Source of the DNA: Salinibacter sp. 10B | GTDB lineage: Bacteria > Bacteroidota > Rhodothermia > Rhodothermales > Salinibacteraceae | Assembly: GCF_002954405.1 (NCBI RefSeq) | Contig: NZ_MQWC01000004.1 | Coordinates: 3,288,668 to 3,352,667, forward strand | DNA: 64,000 nt | Direction: 5' to 3' | Shown here: positions 52,949 through 62,117 of the stretch, piece by piece | Position numbering within the stretch: the stretch's first letter is position 1 | Layout: the number at the start of each line of letters is the position of its first letter | The notes under the pieces: model-generated | Seen by the model: the letters and a program-made list of their open reading frames with translations, nothing else | The model's database searches: none | What the model was told of the DNA's origin: nothing | Program-made: the position numbers and the translations under genes

Positions 52949-55225
52949 TTAGACTTCAATCTTGAGGGCCACATAGGGCACTAGGGGCAGTTGGTTGACC
53001 CGGCGCTGCGTGAAGAGGTCGAAGTAGAACAGATTCTGCCGGTCGTAGAGGTTGATGGCCCCGGCCTTGGCCGTGAGATTGGCAAAATTGCCCGTAAAGG
53101 TCCGTTCCAGGCTCACGTCGAGGCGGTGATAGGCAGGAAGACGAGAGTCGTAGGGCTTTTCGTAGAGGAGGCGGGGCGTGCCGAAGGCGCGAGGAGTCTG
53201 TTGAAGGTCTTCCTGATGGACGTATACGTCAAAGCCAAACGGCTTCGTATAGGGCAGGCCGGAGCCCATCTGCCACCGGAGGTCGATCGTGAACAGGCTG
53301 AGGGCGACACTGAGGACAGTGTTCAGTTCGTGTCGGCGGTCCTGCGGCGGGTGATAGGCCTGAATGTCGGTGCCAAACCACGTGCCGAAGTTGTCCTGCG
53401 AGGCCGTGTACCGGGTCCAACTTAGACCGTATCCGAGATAGGCGTACACCCGTCCGTGTTCGAACGTACCACGCAGATCGAGGCCCCAGGCAGTGCCCTC
53501 CGCACCGGTCAGCTCCGTCGTAAACCGCGCCCGGGCACTCCAGATGGGAACGGCCAAGTTGGCGAGGTCCTTGTAGTATCCCTCGGCAGTGAGTCCAAAA
53601 TCACCAATCTGCTGGCGCCAGCCGAGAATGGCGTGCCAGGCCGCCGGGCGTCCCTGATCGAGCGGTGTTGGAGTCCAGGCCATAAACGACGATCCCAGGT
53701 CCCGCTCGTCTGAAAGGCCCACCACCGTCTGGCGATACAGGCCCATTGCCGCGTTCACCTCCTGGTTGTTGCTGCCGAAAGGCCGCCAGCTCGCCCGCAG
53801 TCGAGGTTCGATTGTAGGGCCGTAGTCGAACGGCACCGTAACGGCCACGCCCGGTCGAAGGTCGACGCGGTCCCCGAGGGACAGCGTGCCGCTCACGTAT
53901 CCGTTCACCGAGATCACGTTCATGTCTGCCGTCTGGAGGCCCTGAAACTGCTCTCCGAGAGCATATTCCTGCTCGCTGTAATGAAGGTGGAACCCGCTCC
54001 GAATCGCGCTTCGCCCCGCAAACGGTTTCACGACGTTCACCTTCGTGGCGAAGTCCCAGAGGTTCGCCCATCGTTCGGGGGCGCTGTTCTCGCCGACAGC
54101 GTTTTTCACGTAGGACGAGCTCACGCTCACGTCTGCGAGGGCCGACGAGCCCGACCCGAAGGCCACGCACCGCCCGCCGAACACGGTGTTCGACCACCGA
54201 AAGATGTCGCTGCTTGCCGGGGCAAGGGAGCCGCGATCGTAGGTGTGGAATCCCGTCAGGGAGCAGCGTCCAGACTCGGTCGTGTTTTGCAGCTTGGCGA
54301 ACTGATCGGTGAATTTGAGGGGCTGTGCTTGTCCGAGAAGAGGGGGGGCGGTGCGTTCAATCTGGGACACGCGGGCGGTCGCGAGGAGCGACAGGCCGTC
54401 GTTATTGAGCGGGCCTTCCGCCCGCACGCCCGTGAGGAAGGGGCTGGCCGTGACGGCGGCCGCCACGTGCTCCTGGTTGCCGCCGCGCATCTGCACGTCG
54501 ATTACGGACGAGAGTCGTCCGCTGTACCGAGCTGGAAACCCGCCGGCGTAGACCTCGGCGTTGGAGATGAGCGCCTGCGGAAAGGCAGAGTAAAACCCGA
54601 TGATGTGGAAGGGACGGTAGACCTGCATCCCATCCATGAGCACGAGGTTTTGGTCCGGCGTGCCCCCACGAACGTACAGCTGGCCGCCGCGGTCGCCCAC
54701 CGATACGACGCCCGGCAACGACTGGAGGTAGCTCGCAAGATCGCCGCTGACGGACGGCGTGGGGATCCGGCCCACGTCTGCAGGAGCCACGCGCTGGCGG
54801 CCGGCCTCTTGGGTGGTGGCACCCCCGGCCGCGTCGGTCACGACAATTTCGCCAAGCGCCTGTTCCGTGGGCGAGAGCTCGAAGGTTCGGGTGACGGGAT
54901 CCTCGGGGCCAGAGAGCTGGAGGGTGTCGCGAATGGGGCGGTATCCTACGAAGGTGGCGCGCAGAGTGTACCGATCAGGAGAGAGCCCGGCGAAGTGATA
55001 GTATCCGTTGTTGTCTGCGACGGTGCCCTGCGGGGACGCGTCCGTCGTTAGCGAGCGAACGACCACATGGGCGCCCGGGAGGGGCTGGCCGGTTTCGGCG
55101 TCAACGACGAAGCCCCGAAGGGCCACTGCCTGTGCCGAGGCCGAGGGGCACGACGCTAGGCCTCCAAGCAGAAGGGACGCGAGGGCAGCGAGGACAAATC
55201 GAACGGAAGGGCAAGTTGAAGACAC
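52949..55225 (-). CDS. TonB-dependent receptor with carboxypeptidase-like N-domain
   Basis: 758 residues from GTG 55225. A signal peptide (VRFVLAALASLLLGGLASCPSASA) precedes a carboxypeptidase D-like regulatory domain (about 36-120: LRGFVVDAETGQPLPGAHVVVRSL and GYYHFAGLSPDRYTLRATFVGYRP). A plug domain follows at about 125-245 with PGVVSVGDRGGQLYVRGGTPDQNLVLMDG. The rest is a 22-strand beta-barrel with many aromatic end residues. It imports an unknown nutrient, such as a siderophore or oligosaccharide, across the outer membrane. The lipoprotein gene upstream on the same strand is disrupted. Confidence 0.92.
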   Translation of the reverse strand: MSSTCPSVRFVLAALASLLLGGLASCPSASAQAVALRGFVVDAETGQPLPGAHVVVRSLTTDASPQGTVADNNGYYHFAGLSPDRYTLRATFVGYRPIRDTLQLSGPEDPVTRTFELSPTEQALGEIVVTDAAGGATTQEAGRQRVAPADVGRIPTPSVSGDLASYLQSLPGVVSVGDRGGQLYVRGGTPDQNLVLMDGMQVYRPFHIIGFYSAFPQALISNAEVYAGGFPARYSGRLSSVIDVQMRGGNQEHVAAAVTASPFLTGVRAEGPLNNDGLSLLATARVSQIERTAPPLLGQAQPLKFTDQFAKLQNTTESGRCSLTGFHTYDRGSLAPASSDIFRWSNTVFGGRCVAFGSGSSALADVSVSSSYVKNAVGENSAPERWANLWDFATKVNVVKPFAGRSAIRSGFHLHYSEQEYALGEQFQGLQTADMNVISVNGYVSGTLSLGDRVDLRPGVAVTVPFDYGPTIEPRLRASWRPFGSNNQEVNAAMGLYRQTVVGLSDERDLGSSFMAWTPTPLDQGRPAAWHAILGWRQQIGDFGLTAEGYYKDLANLAVPIWSARARFTTELTGAEGTAWGLDLRGTFEHGRVYAYLGYGLSWTRYTASQDNFGTWFGTDIQAYHPPQDRRHELNTVLSVALSLFTIDLRWQMGSGLPYTKPFGFDVYVHQEDLQQTPRAFGTPRLLYEKPYDSRLPAYHRLDVSLERTFTGNFANLTAKAGAINLYDRQNLFYFDLFTQRRVNQLPLVPYVALKIEV

Positions 55226-55253
55226 GGAAGAGGACGACTCGTCAACAGACGAC

Positions 55254-56080
55254 TCAATTCTCGGAATACGGATACACGGTGACCGTATCGGTCACGATGC
55301 CACCGACAAAGCCCACGCCGTTCGCTACGTTCGAGGCCACACCGGGCAGCAGTTCCGTTTCCCGATCCAGTCGAAGAAATTCAGGCCACTCCGGTGTGCC
55401 GGCCGCCACCATCACCTGAATGCTGTCGGGCACACGCGCGCCCGGAAGTCCACAGAGGTCGTCCAGATATTCGATTCGAGCCTCAACGGTCCCCGGTGTT
55501 GTGTGCAGCGTATCGGCCAGGTGTCCGTACGTCCACACCCGACCCAAATCGTAGAGAGCCCGTACCGAGACCACTCGCTCTGCTTCTCGGACGGCGATGG
55601 TCGTGGTTGGATGTGCCGGGTACGGATTGCGGCACTCCAACGCATTGAGGGTGGTCACAGGAGAAACGACGGACAGCGTGGGGCCGGAGGCGGGAATGGG
55701 AACGTCGGCGTAACTCGTGGTCCCGTCTGGTCCTCGCACCCGTAGCCGGTAGGTTGTGCCCGAGTCGATCGGAGCGGTCGTGTAGTAGTTGTGCGCGGTG
55801 GCCGGGTCGAGGTAACGAAACAGAGAATCCCGAAGGGAGAGGGTCCGGTCCGTGGATCGGTTCGTGAGCGTCACCGCCGCGTTCAGCGATTCAGGTCGCG
55901 GACCAGCAGGCCGTCGCGGAGCGGCTCGACGCGTACAAACTGGGTATCGGCCGAGGGATTGAGGACTCCGAAAAGAGAGTAGTGCCGCTCATTGTCGTGG
56001 AAGGACTCCACCGTCGGGTCGCACCCCGTTACGAGCACGAGAAAAATGGTCACCGTGATCGGGCGTCGGGGGGAAGTCAT
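55254..56080 (-). pseudogene. Frame-disrupted lipoprotein of the DUF4249 type
   Basis: Two reading frames together resemble one lipoprotein gene. The first part begins at ATG 56080, has a lipobox ending in VTGCD, and runs to a stop at 55883-55885 (about 65 residues). The second starts in another frame near 55874 and continues to 55254 with about 206 residues. Between them, upstream of the second frame, the sequence reads as PRPESLNAAVTLTNRST, which matches the expected continuation of the first part. A single base gain or loss near 55885-55910 would restore the gene. DUF4249-like lipoproteins usually partner TonB receptors, and the receptor gene starts 29 bases on. It could be a real mutation or a sequencing error. 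Confidence 0.7.
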
Positions 56081-56488
56081 CGGGGAGGGGACGATTGTCA
56101 CCGCAGTCGTGGGCCAGGGGCCGGAAAGGAGGGCACGCTTTAGGAAGTGCTGATGTCCTTTCAGTTAAGCAATATCACAGATGGTGTCAATGTAAAAGCG
56201 GCTCTAGTGGTCAGTGAAACTGAAGCTGTCGGAGTTCGAATTGAACACGCTGTGTTGAATGCGTCATTCTGCGGCCTGAAGACCGTCCACTGGTCCATCG
56301 TGCTCCCCGACATGGAAAACGTGACGCACCACTAGCTTTAGAAGCGTCCCCGTGCGGAAGATTCCGTTATTGACACCGTCGAGAACAGGCCCTTGATTGT
56401 ATAATGTGGTCTTTCGAGAAAGACCTTCCGTTTTTGTCCTCTGCTGAGTTTCCTGCAGCGGGCCGTTCTCATCGATCTTTCCGGTCCC
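56081..56488. other. Intergenic region upstream of the recombinase homologue
   Basis: 408 bases, partly lower in GC. A 62-codon forward frame (56147-56335) is not coding-like. TATAAT (56400-56405) and TTGACA (56370-56375) are present but 24 bases apart, too far for a standard sigma-70 pair. A palindrome follows, listed separately. Confidence 0.5.
56408..56425. promoter_or_regulatory. 18-nt palindrome upstream of recombinase gene
   Basis: GGTCTTT and AAAGACC are exact inverted copies around CGAG, three bases after a TATAAT. The position, about 65 bases before the start codon, would suit an operator for a repressor. It is followed by a CCTTCCGTTTTT stretch, so a small terminator is also possible. 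Confidence 0.4.
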
Positions 56489-57430
56489 ATGTCCGACGAT
56501 ACACCGACCAACGATCTCTCCCTCACGCTTCGAGAACTGCGCGACCATCTGCAGGCGTTTCAGGATGACTATCTGGCGGACAAGAGTGACGAGACGGTGG
56601 GTACGTATCGCCGTTCGCTCAACAGCTTCGAGAAGTGGTTCGTGCAGGAGAATAATTTCCGGTTTACAGAGGACGATGTGCGCGACTACAAGACGTATCT
56701 CATGGAGGAGCGGGAGCTGAGCCAGGTGTCCGTGTCGACGTATCTCACGGCCCTGCGTCGCTTCTGTCAGTACCTTACCGACATCGGCGAACTCACCGAG
56801 AATCCGGCAACGGGCGTGAAGGGCAATCGCCGTCCCGACTCCCATTCACGGTCCGTCCTCACCGAACAGGATATCGAGGCGCTGGAGGAGGTGTTGGGGA
56901 CGACTACGGCCATCGACAAGCGCGACACGGCCATCGTCTACCTGATGCTCTACGCTGGGCTGAGTGAGATTGAAATCGTGCGGGCCAACGTGGAGGATCT
57001 TGAGCACACGCTGATGGGACCTGTGTTGCGCGTACAGGGAAAAGGGCGCACGGTGAAGGACCAGGAGGCCCCGCTTGATCCCCCAGTGCTGGAGGCCGTG
57101 GAGGCGTACTTGGACACGCGTGACGACGTACACCCCGAAGATCCGCTCTTCGTCTCGCATGGCCACCGCTCCGACGGCAAGCGCCTCAAGACGCGCTCCG
57201 TCCGCAGCCGCATCAACGGCTACCTCAAAAAGGCCGAAATCAAGCGGAAGGGCGTGACACCTCACAGTCTCACCCACACGGCGGCTCTCATCTGGCTCAA
57301 TGATGGCATGCCGCTCGATGAGGTGAAGCAGCGAATGCGGCACGGCACGCTCGACACCACGATGATCTATTACAAAAAGCAGGGGCTTCTAAAGCGGGAC
57401 CCGGACGAGCTGGACGAATTAACGTCGTGA
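56489..57430 (+). CDS. Tyrosine-recombinase (XerC/D-like) homologue lacking catalytic arginines
   Basis: 313 residues. The N-terminal SAM-like core-binding domain (about 12-110) is normal: LSLTLRELRDHLQAFQDDYL and VSTYLTALRRFCQYLTDIGELTENPATG. The catalytic fold is also present: a Lys in VQGKGR (K185), PHSLTHT (H259), RHGTLDTTMIYY (H285 and tyrosine Y294). The first arginine, normally in YATGLRxSEL, is replaced in YAGLSEIEI (S159). The second, in HxxRH, is threonine (T262). Loss of both should abolish strand cleavage, so it may be a DNA-binding relative. A mismatch of one residue in the alignment near S159 leaves some doubt about the first. Confidence 0.85.
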   Translation: MSDDTPTNDLSLTLRELRDHLQAFQDDYLADKSDETVGTYRRSLNSFEKWFVQENNFRFTEDDVRDYKTYLMEERELSQVSVSTYLTALRRFCQYLTDIGELTENPATGVKGNRRPDSHSRSVLTEQDIEALEEVLGTTTAIDKRDTAIVYLMLYAGLSEIEIVRANVEDLEHTLMGPVLRVQGKGRTVKDQEAPLDPPVLEAVEAYLDTRDDVHPEDPLFVSHGHRSDGKRLKTRSVRSRINGYLKKAEIKRKGVTPHSLTHTAALIWLNDGMPLDEVKQRMRHGTLDTTMIYYKKQGLLKRDPDELDELTS

Positions 57431-57559
57431 CCGTCGGCAGTTACTGGTACAGATCGCATTGTGCTGTGCCTGTCCGAGGCCGAGCCGCTTCGGGCGTCCT
57501 GGTGCGGCTTCGACCACTGCGTGAGGCAACGCCACGCCACCTACAAGATGCTGCACGGG

Positions 57560-58072
57560 TCATCCATCCGGCTGAAAGAGATCGTAGCGGAGGCCCACAC
57601 TTCCCGCAAGGCGTGGGGTCAGCGACGGGTGGAGGCGAAGAATTGGGGTGGCGTGGAGAAAAACCTCGAACCGTTCGTTGTAAAAATTAAGGCCGATTTG
57701 ACCGCTGACACCGGTTTCGACGGTGGGCGTGACGTCCAGCTGTTGGCCTCGTCCATAGAGGCCCGGTCCATAGTAGATATGGACGAGCGAATCGGACACA
57801 GGGCGCTCCCAGAGGCGGTGGAGATACAACGCCGCGAAGTCATCCCCGTCGGTGGTGAGGAGCGTGCTGTAGGAGACGCCGTCCGGGCGGTAGAGCTTTG
57901 CGGTCGCCCCGCCCAGGTGACCGATCTCAAATCCGATTGTGACTGAGCCGGGCTCACGCTGGGCATGGCTCTTCAGTGGAATCGCGGCCCCGAGTAAAAG
58001 CAAGACGAAGAGCACGACGCATTGAGCAGCCCCGCGCCAGAACCGGGGAAAGGGCGCATCACTCAGAGGCAT
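57560..58072 (-). CDS. Exported small beta-barrel-like protein, unknown
   Basis: 170 residues from the ATG at 58072, which overlaps the thioesterase stop by about 14 bases, implying translational coupling. After a signal peptide (GAAQCVVLFVLLLLGAAIPLKSHAQ), the mature part alternates strands with aromatic residues and ends with GSVGLRYDLF and a short tail. The pattern fits a small outer-membrane barrel. I recognise no family. The longer frame to 58255 is a shadow of the upstream gene. Confidence 0.75.
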   Translation of the reverse strand: MPLSDAPFPRFWRGAAQCVVLFVLLLLGAAIPLKSHAQREPGSVTIGFEIGHLGGATAKLYRPDGVSYSTLLTTDGDDFAALYLHRLWERPVSDSLVHIYYGPGLYGRGQQLDVTPTVETGVSGQIGLNFYNERFEVFLHATPILRLHPSLTPRLAGSVGLRYDLFQPDG

Positions 58073-58613
58073 CGGACGAACGCTGGAGGGCTGTGAGCAT
58101 GTCTTCCTTGAAGTGGGAGGCGTCCTGCAACTCCTTTCGGCCGGCCAGCACGAGCCGAATGTCGCGGCGCTTGGCTGCCGAGACGTATCGTTCCCGCTCT
58201 TCATCGCTTTGCGGCTCGATCGAGGGGATATCCACGGTTGCGCCGTCCTCGTCAATCGCGACGAACGTGTAGAAGGCTCGGTTGCACTTTCGTTCCGTTT
58301 CGGCCTTTGGGTTTTCGGCCCACACGTTCAGCTCCACTTCCATTGACGTGTGAAACGCCCGGTTGACCCGACTCTTCACCACGACAATCTCCCCTTCCTC
58401 AATGGCGGATTGGAACTCGACATTGTCGACCGAAGCGGTCACGCAGACCCGGTTGGCGTGGCGCTGAGCAGAGATCGCCGCGCACTTGTCCATCAGGTGC
58501 AGGAGGCGCCCCCCCATCATGTTGCCGAGGCTATTGGTGTCGTTCGGCAGCACAATCTCGGTCATCATGCAGGTCGAGGCCGAGACCGGCTTGGACGAGG
58601 GCGAAGGGGCCAT
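58059..58613 (-). CDS. Acyl-CoA thioesterase, hotdog fold (YciA/BACH type)
   Basis: 184 residues from the ATG at 58613. A single hotdog domain: MMTEIVLPNDTNSLGNMMGGRLLHLMDKCAAISAQRH carries the conserved Asn, Gly and Asp/Glu positions of the active site, followed by VDNVEFQSAIEEGEIVVVKSRVNRAFHTSMEVELNVWAEN. It hydrolyses acyl-CoA to free acid and CoA in the cytoplasm; chain-length preference is not readable. The upstream frame to 58730 is unconserved. Confidence 0.92.
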   Translation of the reverse strand: MAPSPSSKPVSASTCMMTEIVLPNDTNSLGNMMGGRLLHLMDKCAAISAQRHANRVCVTASVDNVEFQSAIEEGEIVVVKSRVNRAFHTSMEVELNVWAENPKAETERKCNRAFYTFVAIDEDGATVDIPSIEPQSDEERERYVSAAKRRDIRLVLAGRKELQDASHFKEDMLTALQRSSDASE

Positions 58614-58736
58614 TGGAAGAGACGGGGGACTTTGTGATATGAGGGCGTGGGCAACAAGGCAACACGCAATCTTACGATCTCGGAGCCGGCCCCTTCCTCC
58701 ATCCACACGAAACGCCTGTAAACAAGGCAAAACCGA

Positions 58737-60017
58737 TCACGTTTTCTGCTTTTTCTTCTTGGCAGCCGGGAAGAGAATGTTGTTGAGGATGAGCCGGTAG
58801 CCGGGGGAGTTGGGATGGAGGGACAGATCGGTGGGGGGGTCGCCTACAAAGTGCTGATAATCTTCGGGGTCGTGGCCGGAATAGAAGGTGAAGGTTCCCT
58901 GCCCGAGCGTTCCGTGAAGATAGCGCACCTGGTCGCGCTCGGGCGGCTTGGCGAGGACCACGACGTCTTCCTTCACGAGGTCCTTTTTGAAGGCCGTCGT
59001 CTGCCCGACGAATCCCTTCACCGTGGCTACGTGGTTCTGCGTGAGCATAGTGGGCACGGGGTCCCACTTTGCGCTGAAATCGAAGAGGGTGAAGTAGTCG
59101 AGCGACGGGTCGCGGATCTGAGTGGGCGGGGGACCGACGTCGATGTTTGAGTGCGAGTACTCCTGCGCGTTTAGGTTGGGGCGGAAGTCGGTAAACGCCA
59201 GGGTGGGACCATAGTCCAGCTTGTCGAGCGCGTTCGGGTTCACCGGGTCGCCGTCGTACGCTTCCGGCACGATGTCGGTCTTGCGGGCAGCCAGGGCAAT
59301 GTCGAAGGTCTCCGTGCCGGAGCACATCGAGAACATGAATCCCCCACGTCGGACGTAGTCGCGGATGCGCTGAGTGACAGCCAGCTTGAGTTGGCTTACT
59401 TTTCTATAGCCGTGCTTGCGGGCAAGCTCGCGTGCCGTCTTCTGCTTCTGGATGTACCAGGGTTCGTTTCGGTAGCGGATAAACTTGCCGAACTGGCCGG
59501 TGAAGTCCTCGTGGTGCAGGTGAAGCCAGTCGTACTGATCGAGCTTGCCGTTGAGCACCGCGTCGTCGTAGATGACATCGTGCGGCACGTCGGCGTAGTT
59601 GAGGGCAAGACGGACGGCATCGTCCCAGGGCACGGCCCCGCTGGGGGCGTACACGGCGATCTTGGGGGCCTTCTCCAGGGGCACGACGGCCATGTTGCTG
59701 CCGTCCGCCTCCACTTTGGCAATAATCTGCGAGGCCTGAGCGCCGCCCACTTCTTGAAACGAGACGCCCCGCGTGCGAAGCTCCTGCTTCACGGCAGTCG
59801 TCGCATTGGTGAGAAACGAGCCGCCGCGATAGTTGAGGAGCCAGTCCACCTTCTGTCCGGCGTTGAGGGTTCCGTAGACGGCCCCGTATGCTTTCAGGTG
59901 GTCGGACTGCTGATTGTCCATGGGAATGAGCACGTCCTGCGCTTGCCCGACAGGCGCACCCACGCTCCAGGCGAGCAGAAGGAGCAGAACGGTATAGAAA
60001 AGAGGGCGAACAGACAT
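58737..60017 (-). CDS. Exported 'asparagine synthetase B-like' conserved Bacteroidota protein
   Basis: 426 residues from the ATG at 60017, with a signal peptide (VRPLFYTVLLLLLAWSVGAPVGQAQ). The family motifs are VLIPMDNQQSDHLKAYG, VDWLLNYRGGSFL, YDWLHLHHEDFTGQFGKF, FTFYSGHDPEDYQHFVGDPPTDLSLHPNSPGYRLILNNILFPAAKKKKQKT. Such proteins are widely labelled asparagine synthetase B in databases, but I see no Ntn glutaminase or AsnB domain; the name looks wrong. The pattern of CSGTETFD is more like a GATase-type fold. The role in cell envelope is unknown. It is followed by the TPR gene on the same strand. Confidence 0.85.
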   Translation of the reverse strand: MSVRPLFYTVLLLLLAWSVGAPVGQAQDVLIPMDNQQSDHLKAYGAVYGTLNAGQKVDWLLNYRGGSFLTNATTAVKQELRTRGVSFQEVGGAQASQIIAKVEADGSNMAVVPLEKAPKIAVYAPSGAVPWDDAVRLALNYADVPHDVIYDDAVLNGKLDQYDWLHLHHEDFTGQFGKFIRYRNEPWYIQKQKTARELARKHGYRKVSQLKLAVTQRIRDYVRRGGFMFSMCSGTETFDIALAARKTDIVPEAYDGDPVNPNALDKLDYGPTLAFTDFRPNLNAQEYSHSNIDVGPPPTQIRDPSLDYFTLFDFSAKWDPVPTMLTQNHVATVKGFVGQTTAFKKDLVKEDVVVLAKPPERDQVRYLHGTLGQGTFTFYSGHDPEDYQHFVGDPPTDLSLHPNSPGYRLILNNILFPAAKKKKQKT

Positions 60018-60042
60018 TGGCAGTGGGGGATGGATGGCGAAG

Positions 60043-61935
60043 TTAGCCCTGGGGGCGGCGCAGGGCACGCAAGCGGGTACGCACGTCACTCGCGAGGAGC
60101 GAGCTGGGATACTCGGTGAGCAGGCGGTCGTACAGCTTGGCGGCCTGCTCGGGATTGCCCTGAGCCTCGTAGAGGGTGCCGAGACGGAAGAGGCTCCGGT
60201 CGGCAAAGGGACTGCGAGGGTGGCGCTGCGGAAGTGTGCGGTAGTGCTGCAGGGCCGTTGTGGTGTCGCCTTGAGCGAGGGCGACCTCGGCCTGACGGAA
60301 GCGGGCGTCGTCAGCGAGCGAGTGCCGCCCGTAGTGTTGGAGGAGGGAGTCGAGCCGGGCGTCTGCTTTCTGGTAGTGGTGCTGTCGAATGTCGAGTTGG
60401 GCGCGTGCATATTGCCGGAGCGGCGTGTTCAGTGAATCCGGCCCTTTGTTTTCCTGAATGAGGACGCTGAGGTCGATGGCGTCGTTGGTTACATCTGCGG
60501 ACGTATTGGCACTTGTGGCTTCGGCTTGGGTGCGGGCCGCTTCGAACGAGCCTTGGTAGTATTGGAGCAGGGCAAGCTCAAAGCGGGCCTGATCGGCCAG
60601 GTCGCCACTTCGGAGCCGTTCACTCAGGCGGGAAAAGAGGAGGCGCGCCCGGTCGAGATTGTCCCGGAGCAGGGCGACCCGGCCCAGGTCGTACCGGGCC
60701 TCGTTCGCGGCTGCGTGTTCGGGATGAGAAGACACCACGTCTTTCAGCGTGCGCTGGGCCGCATCCAGATGTCGATAGACGTCCAGTTGAAGGTTTCCGA
60801 GCGTGGCCCGCACTGAGGGGGAGGCGTTGTGCGTCGGGTAGTTCTCCAAGAACGTCTTGTAGGCGGCACGGGCGGCATCGTAACGGGCGGTGGAGTCGGG
60901 GGCAGCGCCGTCGCCTTCAGACTCGGCCCACCGTTCGTAAGTGGCGCCGAGGGCGCGTTGGGCGTCGGGGGCAATGGGGGCGTCCGAGTGACGCTCCAAA
61001 ATGGCTTCGAATGCGGTCGTGGCCACGTCAAACGCATCGGCGTCCGCCGCCTTCTGGGCGAAGCGGTAGAGAGATTCGCCTTGCTGCTGCTGGAGTCGGT
61101 CGAGCGCACGATACACGTCGTATGCAGCCGCGTAGTTGTCTTCTTTCATGTAGAACCAGGCCAGCAGCTCGCGGTAGGCGGGATTGAGCGGGTGCTCCTC
61201 CACGGCGTCCTGAAGCACATCCACACTCGACGAGATGCCTTCGCCCTGCTCGACGAATGTTTGCAGTCGGTTGCGCACGAGGGCGAGCCGGTTGGGCGAC
61301 TCGGCAAGAAGGGTCACGTATTCCTTCATGGCCTTGCCGTGTTGGCCATCGAGGCCATAGAGGTACGCAAGCTCCGTGCGGAAGAGACCGTTGTCGTCAA
61401 GGCGCTCGCGCGCCCGTTGCAACACCTCAATGGCACGACGGAAGCGGCGAATGTCGACGAGTGCCTGGTAGACGATCCGATACGTGGACGCCCGTTCGGG
61501 AGCACTCTCGATGGCCGCCGTCCATGCCTGTTCCGCCCCCTGCTCGTCTCCCTTCTGATACAGCAAACGGCCTTTCTCGGCAATGAGATGGGGAGAGGGA
61601 TTGGCCTCGATCCGATCCTCCACGAGCCGGACGGCGTCCTCGTAGCGCTTGACGCTCTCGTAGGCGTCTTTCAGTTTTCGGTAGAACGATGCGTTGTCCG
61701 GCGACTGTGCGTAGAGCGATTCCAGGAGGCCGATGGCTTTTTCGTGCTCGCCGGCCCGGAGGTAGGAATCCGCCATGCGGAACCGCCGAAGCTGTGTGCT
61801 GTCCTGTGGTTGGGCCTGCACCACCCGATCGAGGGGACCGACCGCCAGGAGGACGACCAGGAGGGAAGCTCCGTAGCGGAAGAGGCCAGGAGTAGGAATG
61901 GAGAAGAAAGAAAGAAGGCCCAGGTTCTGCACCAC
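60043..61935 (-). CDS. Large exported TPR protein
   Basis: 630 residues from GTG 61935; no ATG lies near the signal peptide (GLFRYGASLLVVLLAVGPLDRVVQAQ). The rest is about a dozen tetratricopeptide repeats, e.g. RMADSYLRAGEHEKAIGLLESLYAQSPDNASFYRKLKDAYESVKRYEDAVRLVEDRIEANPS, ending with YbgF/BamD-like repeats (FRQAEVALAQGDTTTALQHYRTLPQRHPRSPFADRSLFRLG). It should act in the periplasm as a scaffold, possibly for envelope assembly. The gene follows the AsnB-like gene on the map, which is downstream in transcription by 25 bases. Confidence 0.88.
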   Translation of the reverse strand: MVQNLGLLSFFSIPTPGLFRYGASLLVVLLAVGPLDRVVQAQPQDSTQLRRFRMADSYLRAGEHEKAIGLLESLYAQSPDNASFYRKLKDAYESVKRYEDAVRLVEDRIEANPSPHLIAEKGRLLYQKGDEQGAEQAWTAAIESAPERASTYRIVYQALVDIRRFRRAIEVLQRARERLDDNGLFRTELAYLYGLDGQHGKAMKEYVTLLAESPNRLALVRNRLQTFVEQGEGISSSVDVLQDAVEEHPLNPAYRELLAWFYMKEDNYAAAYDVYRALDRLQQQQGESLYRFAQKAADADAFDVATTAFEAILERHSDAPIAPDAQRALGATYERWAESEGDGAAPDSTARYDAARAAYKTFLENYPTHNASPSVRATLGNLQLDVYRHLDAAQRTLKDVVSSHPEHAAANEARYDLGRVALLRDNLDRARLLFSRLSERLRSGDLADQARFELALLQYYQGSFEAARTQAEATSANTSADVTNDAIDLSVLIQENKGPDSLNTPLRQYARAQLDIRQHHYQKADARLDSLLQHYGRHSLADDARFRQAEVALAQGDTTTALQHYRTLPQRHPRSPFADRSLFRLGTLYEAQGNPEQAAKLYDRLLTEYPSSLLASDVRTRLRALRRPQG

Positions 61936-62117
61936 GAGAGCGTCCGATGAAAGAAATCGCCGTCAGAAATCCAATAGAACCCGTCAAATGAGAAGAGACG
62001 GGAATCATGTTGGGTAGGCTCCGTACGAAGCATCAGAGGTTTGCGTTTCCACCGGTTGCCGGCCGCAACACCGGGGACGTCCCTGATCGTTGACTCTTTT
62101 GACAAGTCCGTCCGTTC

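Noticed and set aside
56147-56335. 62-codon forward frame before the recombinase
   Set aside because: Codon third positions are near random in the first half and no family is recognised.
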